From Streptomyces hokutonensis (GTDB taxonomy: Bacteria; Actinomycetota; Actinomycetes; Streptomycetales; Streptomycetaceae), in NCBI RefSeq assembly GCF_000376565.1, contig NZ_BARG01000016.1:1-45036 (forward strand): a DNA stretch of 45,036 bases, read 5' to 3'. The translations under genes and the position numbers were made by a program. Positions 43,234 to 45,036 of this stretch are shown one piece after another. Each line of letters starts with the position of its first letter. Within the stretch, counting starts at the first letter, position 1. Under the pieces are notes generated by a model. That model ran no database searches and was not told the origin of the DNA. It worked only from the letters and a program-made list of their open reading frames with translations.

Positions 43234-43935
43234 TCAGTTGCCGCCGGAGGCCAGCGCCCGAGCGACCCCCTTCTCCTTCGGCCCGAGGAACTGCGGATCG
43301 GGATGGACCGCCACGTCCAGCGCGGCCTTGCCCGCCGCGAACACCTCGCGGGTACCGCCGTAGTACCAGGTCGCGTTGTGCGCCTCGTCGACCCCGACGC
43401 CGTACGAGTCGACCCCCGCCGCCTCGCACAGCGCGACTGCCCGCCGGATGTGGAACTTCTGGCTGATGAGCACGGCCCTGTCGACGCCGAAGATCTTCTT
43501 GGCGCGGACACACGAGTCCCAGGTGTCGAAGCCGGCGTAATCGGTCACCACGCGCGCGCGGGGCACCCCGTGCTTCGCCAGGTAGACGCGCATCGCGTCC
43601 GGCTCGTCGTAGTCCTTGCGGCTGTTGTCACCGGTCACCAGGACGACCTTCACCCGGCCCTCCCGGTACAGCGTGGCCGCCGCGTCCAGCCGGTGCGCGA
43701 GATACGGCGACGGCTCGCCGTCCCACAGCCCGGCGCCGAAGACCACGGCCACATCGGTGCGCGGCGCGTCCTGAAGGGTCCGCAGCCGGTCCGCCGTCGC
43801 CACCCACAGCCAGGTCGCCGGAAGCAGCGCGAGGACACACCCGAGGGCGACCCCCTGCACGAGCTGCCGCCACCCGGCACGCGTGCGTGGCAGCCGCGGT
43901 CGGCGAAGTCTCGGGCGGCGCATCAGACGTATCAA
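43234..43935 (-). CDS. SanA/YdcF-type membrane protein (DUF218-like)
   Basis: 233 aa. A basic cytoplasmic N-terminus and one membrane helix (LVQGVALGCVLALLPATWLW) precede an extracellular DUF218 domain: DVAVVFGAGLWDGEPSPYLA, HRLDAAATLYREGRVKVVLV, TGDNSRKDYDEPDAMRVYL, SQKFHIRRAV. Homologs (SanA, ElyC) support envelope integrity. TTG 43935 is preferred over ATG 43923 because GAGGGG is six bases upstream of it. Enzymatic role unknown. Confidence 0.85.
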   Translation of the reverse strand: MIRLMRRPRLRRPRLPRTRAGWRQLVQGVALGCVLALLPATWLWVATADRLRTLQDAPRTDVAVVFGAGLWDGEPSPYLAHRLDAAATLYREGRVKVVLVTGDNSRKDYDEPDAMRVYLAKHGVPRARVVTDYAGFDTWDSCVRAKKIFGVDRAVLISQKFHIRRAVALCEAAGVDSYGVGVDEAHNATWYYGGTREVFAAGKAALDVAVHPDPQFLGPKEKGVARALASGGN

Positions 43936-44145
43936 CGGGGGCCCCTCACCGTTCGGTTTCGACAGTCACAGACGCGCCGTAACCCGATCCGGTTCGCCGC
44001 CGGCAGTGTGACTGGCTTCACTGTGAACGCCGAACCCGCAGGTCACGTCGCCTCACACACCCCCCGAACCCCACCGTGAACCCCCGGAAAAGACCCGTCA
44101 TTCCGGTGCAACGGCACGGCAACCTCCCACCGCCACCATCACTCC
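43936..44145. other. Divergent intergenic region
   Basis: 210 bp between the SanA-like gene and the chelatase gene. It must hold both promoters, but I see no confident -35/-10 pair or operator. Confidence 0.35.
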
Positions 44146-45012
44146 ATGACGGCGTCGCATCATCCCCACGACGAGTCCACGACCCTCGACAGTACGGCGC
44201 ATCTCATGAACCGGATCAGCAGTCAGCTCGCCAGCCAGCTCAGCGCCGTCTCCCTGAACGGCAGCCGCCGCCCCGCTCCGCCCGCGCTCGTCCTCGTGGC
44301 CCACGGCAGCCGCGACCCGCGCGCCCTGAGCACCGTACGAGCCCTCGTGGAACGCGTCCGCGAACTGCGCCCCGGCCTCCCCGTCCACCTGGGCCACATC
44401 GAACTCAACGAGCCCCGCCTGACGGACACCCTCACCGCACTCGGCCCCACCGACGCCGTCCTGGTCCCCCTCCTCCTGGCCCGTGGCTACCACGTCAAGC
44501 GAGACATCCCGGAGATGGCGGCGGAGGCACAGGCACGCGCGCGCGTGGCACCCCCTCTCGGCCCGCACCCCCTCCTCGTAGAGACCCTCTACGACCGCCT
44601 GGTGGAGGCGGGTTGGCGTACGAGGGGCGATGAGCAGTCCCGCCGCGGCAGCGCGGTGGTCCTGGCCGCAGCGGGCTCCCGCGACCCGGACTCCAAGCTC
44701 GACACCAACCACACGGCCCAACTCCTCGCCGACCGCCTGGGAGTCCCCGTGATCCCCGCGTACGCGTCGGCGGCGACGCCCACGGTCGCAGCGGCGATCC
44801 GCGCCCTCGCCGCGAGGGGCCGCCACAGGGTGGCTGTCGCTTCTTGTTTCACGGCCCCGGGCCGCTTCGCGACACAGTGCGCGGAGCAGGCTCCATGGAT
44901 CGCATCAGCACCCCTGGGAGCCCACCCCGCGATGGCACGCTTGGTCCTCCACCGCTACGACCAGACGCTGGCAACTCCGGTGACGACAGCACAGGAACTG
45001 GCGTCGGCTTAG
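44146..45012 (+). CDS. Sirohydrochlorin chelatase (CbiX-type)
   Basis: 288 aa, two related halves. The N-terminal half has the two family His residues, VLVAHGSRDPRA and LLLARGYHVKRDI, which bind metal and substrate. In the C-terminal half these read VLAAAGSRDPDS and ASCFTAPGRFA, so that half has lost both. It inserts iron (or cobalt) into sirohydrochlorin, the last step to siroheme needed by NirB. The start ATG at 44146 has a weak ribosome site; an in-frame ATG at 44206 is a possible alternative. Confidence 0.86.
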   Translation: MTASHHPHDESTTLDSTAHLMNRISSQLASQLSAVSLNGSRRPAPPALVLVAHGSRDPRALSTVRALVERVRELRPGLPVHLGHIELNEPRLTDTLTALGPTDAVLVPLLLARGYHVKRDIPEMAAEAQARARVAPPLGPHPLLVETLYDRLVEAGWRTRGDEQSRRGSAVVLAAAGSRDPDSKLDTNHTAQLLADRLGVPVIPAYASAATPTVAAAIRALAARGRHRVAVASCFTAPGRFATQCAEQAPWIASAPLGAHPAMARLVLHRYDQTLATPVTTAQELASA

Positions 45013-45036
45013 CCCCTGCGGGAGGCGAGTCTTTTA

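Overview
The window is high-GC DNA (about 70 percent or more in most genes) with strong third-position G/C bias, frequent GTG/TTG starts and GGAGG-type ribosome sites. Gene content (PPDK, NirBD, ROK and LysR regulators, SigE-family and ECF41 sigma factors, a secreted M4 protease, a class F sortase, a SoxR-type operator next to an FMN reductase) points to a Streptomyces chromosome. It looks like ordinary chromosomal arm-core sequence interrupted by one decayed insertion zone.

Layout. 1-781: the start of an unidentified minus-strand gene with an Ala/Lys-rich repeated tail. 951-5680: a carbohydrate locus, in which a debranching-type glycosidase and a GH63/MGH-like glycosidase are translationally coupled and divergent from a ROK repressor. 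6087-8807: pyruvate phosphate dikinase, with a long leader carrying a duplicated palindrome and with tandem stem-loops behind it. 9042-9503: a small membrane protein. About 9500-12700: a lower-GC accessory patch with a pentapeptide-repeat membrane protein, a tyrosine-recombinase remnant, an unknown membrane protein, and broken copies of an anti-sigma-type ATPase and a GntR regulator, consistent with a decayed integrative element. 13038-14983: a secreted ricin-like lectin domain protein and two small membrane/surface proteins.

15167-18504: two short-chain dehydrogenases, a TetR regulator and a LysR regulator. 18657-21442: an M20 peptidase and a metabolite:proton symporter transcribed away from LysR, probably a peptide or amide catabolic unit. 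21467-24429: assimilatory nitrite reductase nirBD, with a GlnR-like site upstream. 24688-27151: a sensor protein, histidine kinase and NarL/LuxR-type response regulator. 27186-27850: a methyltransferase pseudogene. 27915-28990: a SigE-family sigma factor with a membrane partner. 29052-32407: a GT2-GtrA fusion carrying a large tandem-repeat linker, coupled to a PIG-V-like mannosyltransferase; together they look like a polyprenyl-phosphate sugar pathway. 32421-33675: a class F sortase and a probable surface protein.

33939-34526: an FMN reductase behind a SoxR-type operator. 34606-39482: four genes without secretion signals (a hemopexin/glucosaminidase protein, two large proteins sharing a common block, and a small beta-rich protein). 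This is the least explained and most interesting locus. 39494-40941: an ECF41 sigma factor and its carboxymuconolactone-decarboxylase-like partner, with a near-perfect ECF41 promoter in front. 41033-45012: M4 metalloprotease, gamma-glutamylcyclotransferase-like protein, SanA/YdcF-type membrane protein and sirohydrochlorin chelatase; the chelatase could feed siroheme to NirB.

All assignments come from reading the sequence and from recall of protein families. No database search was run.
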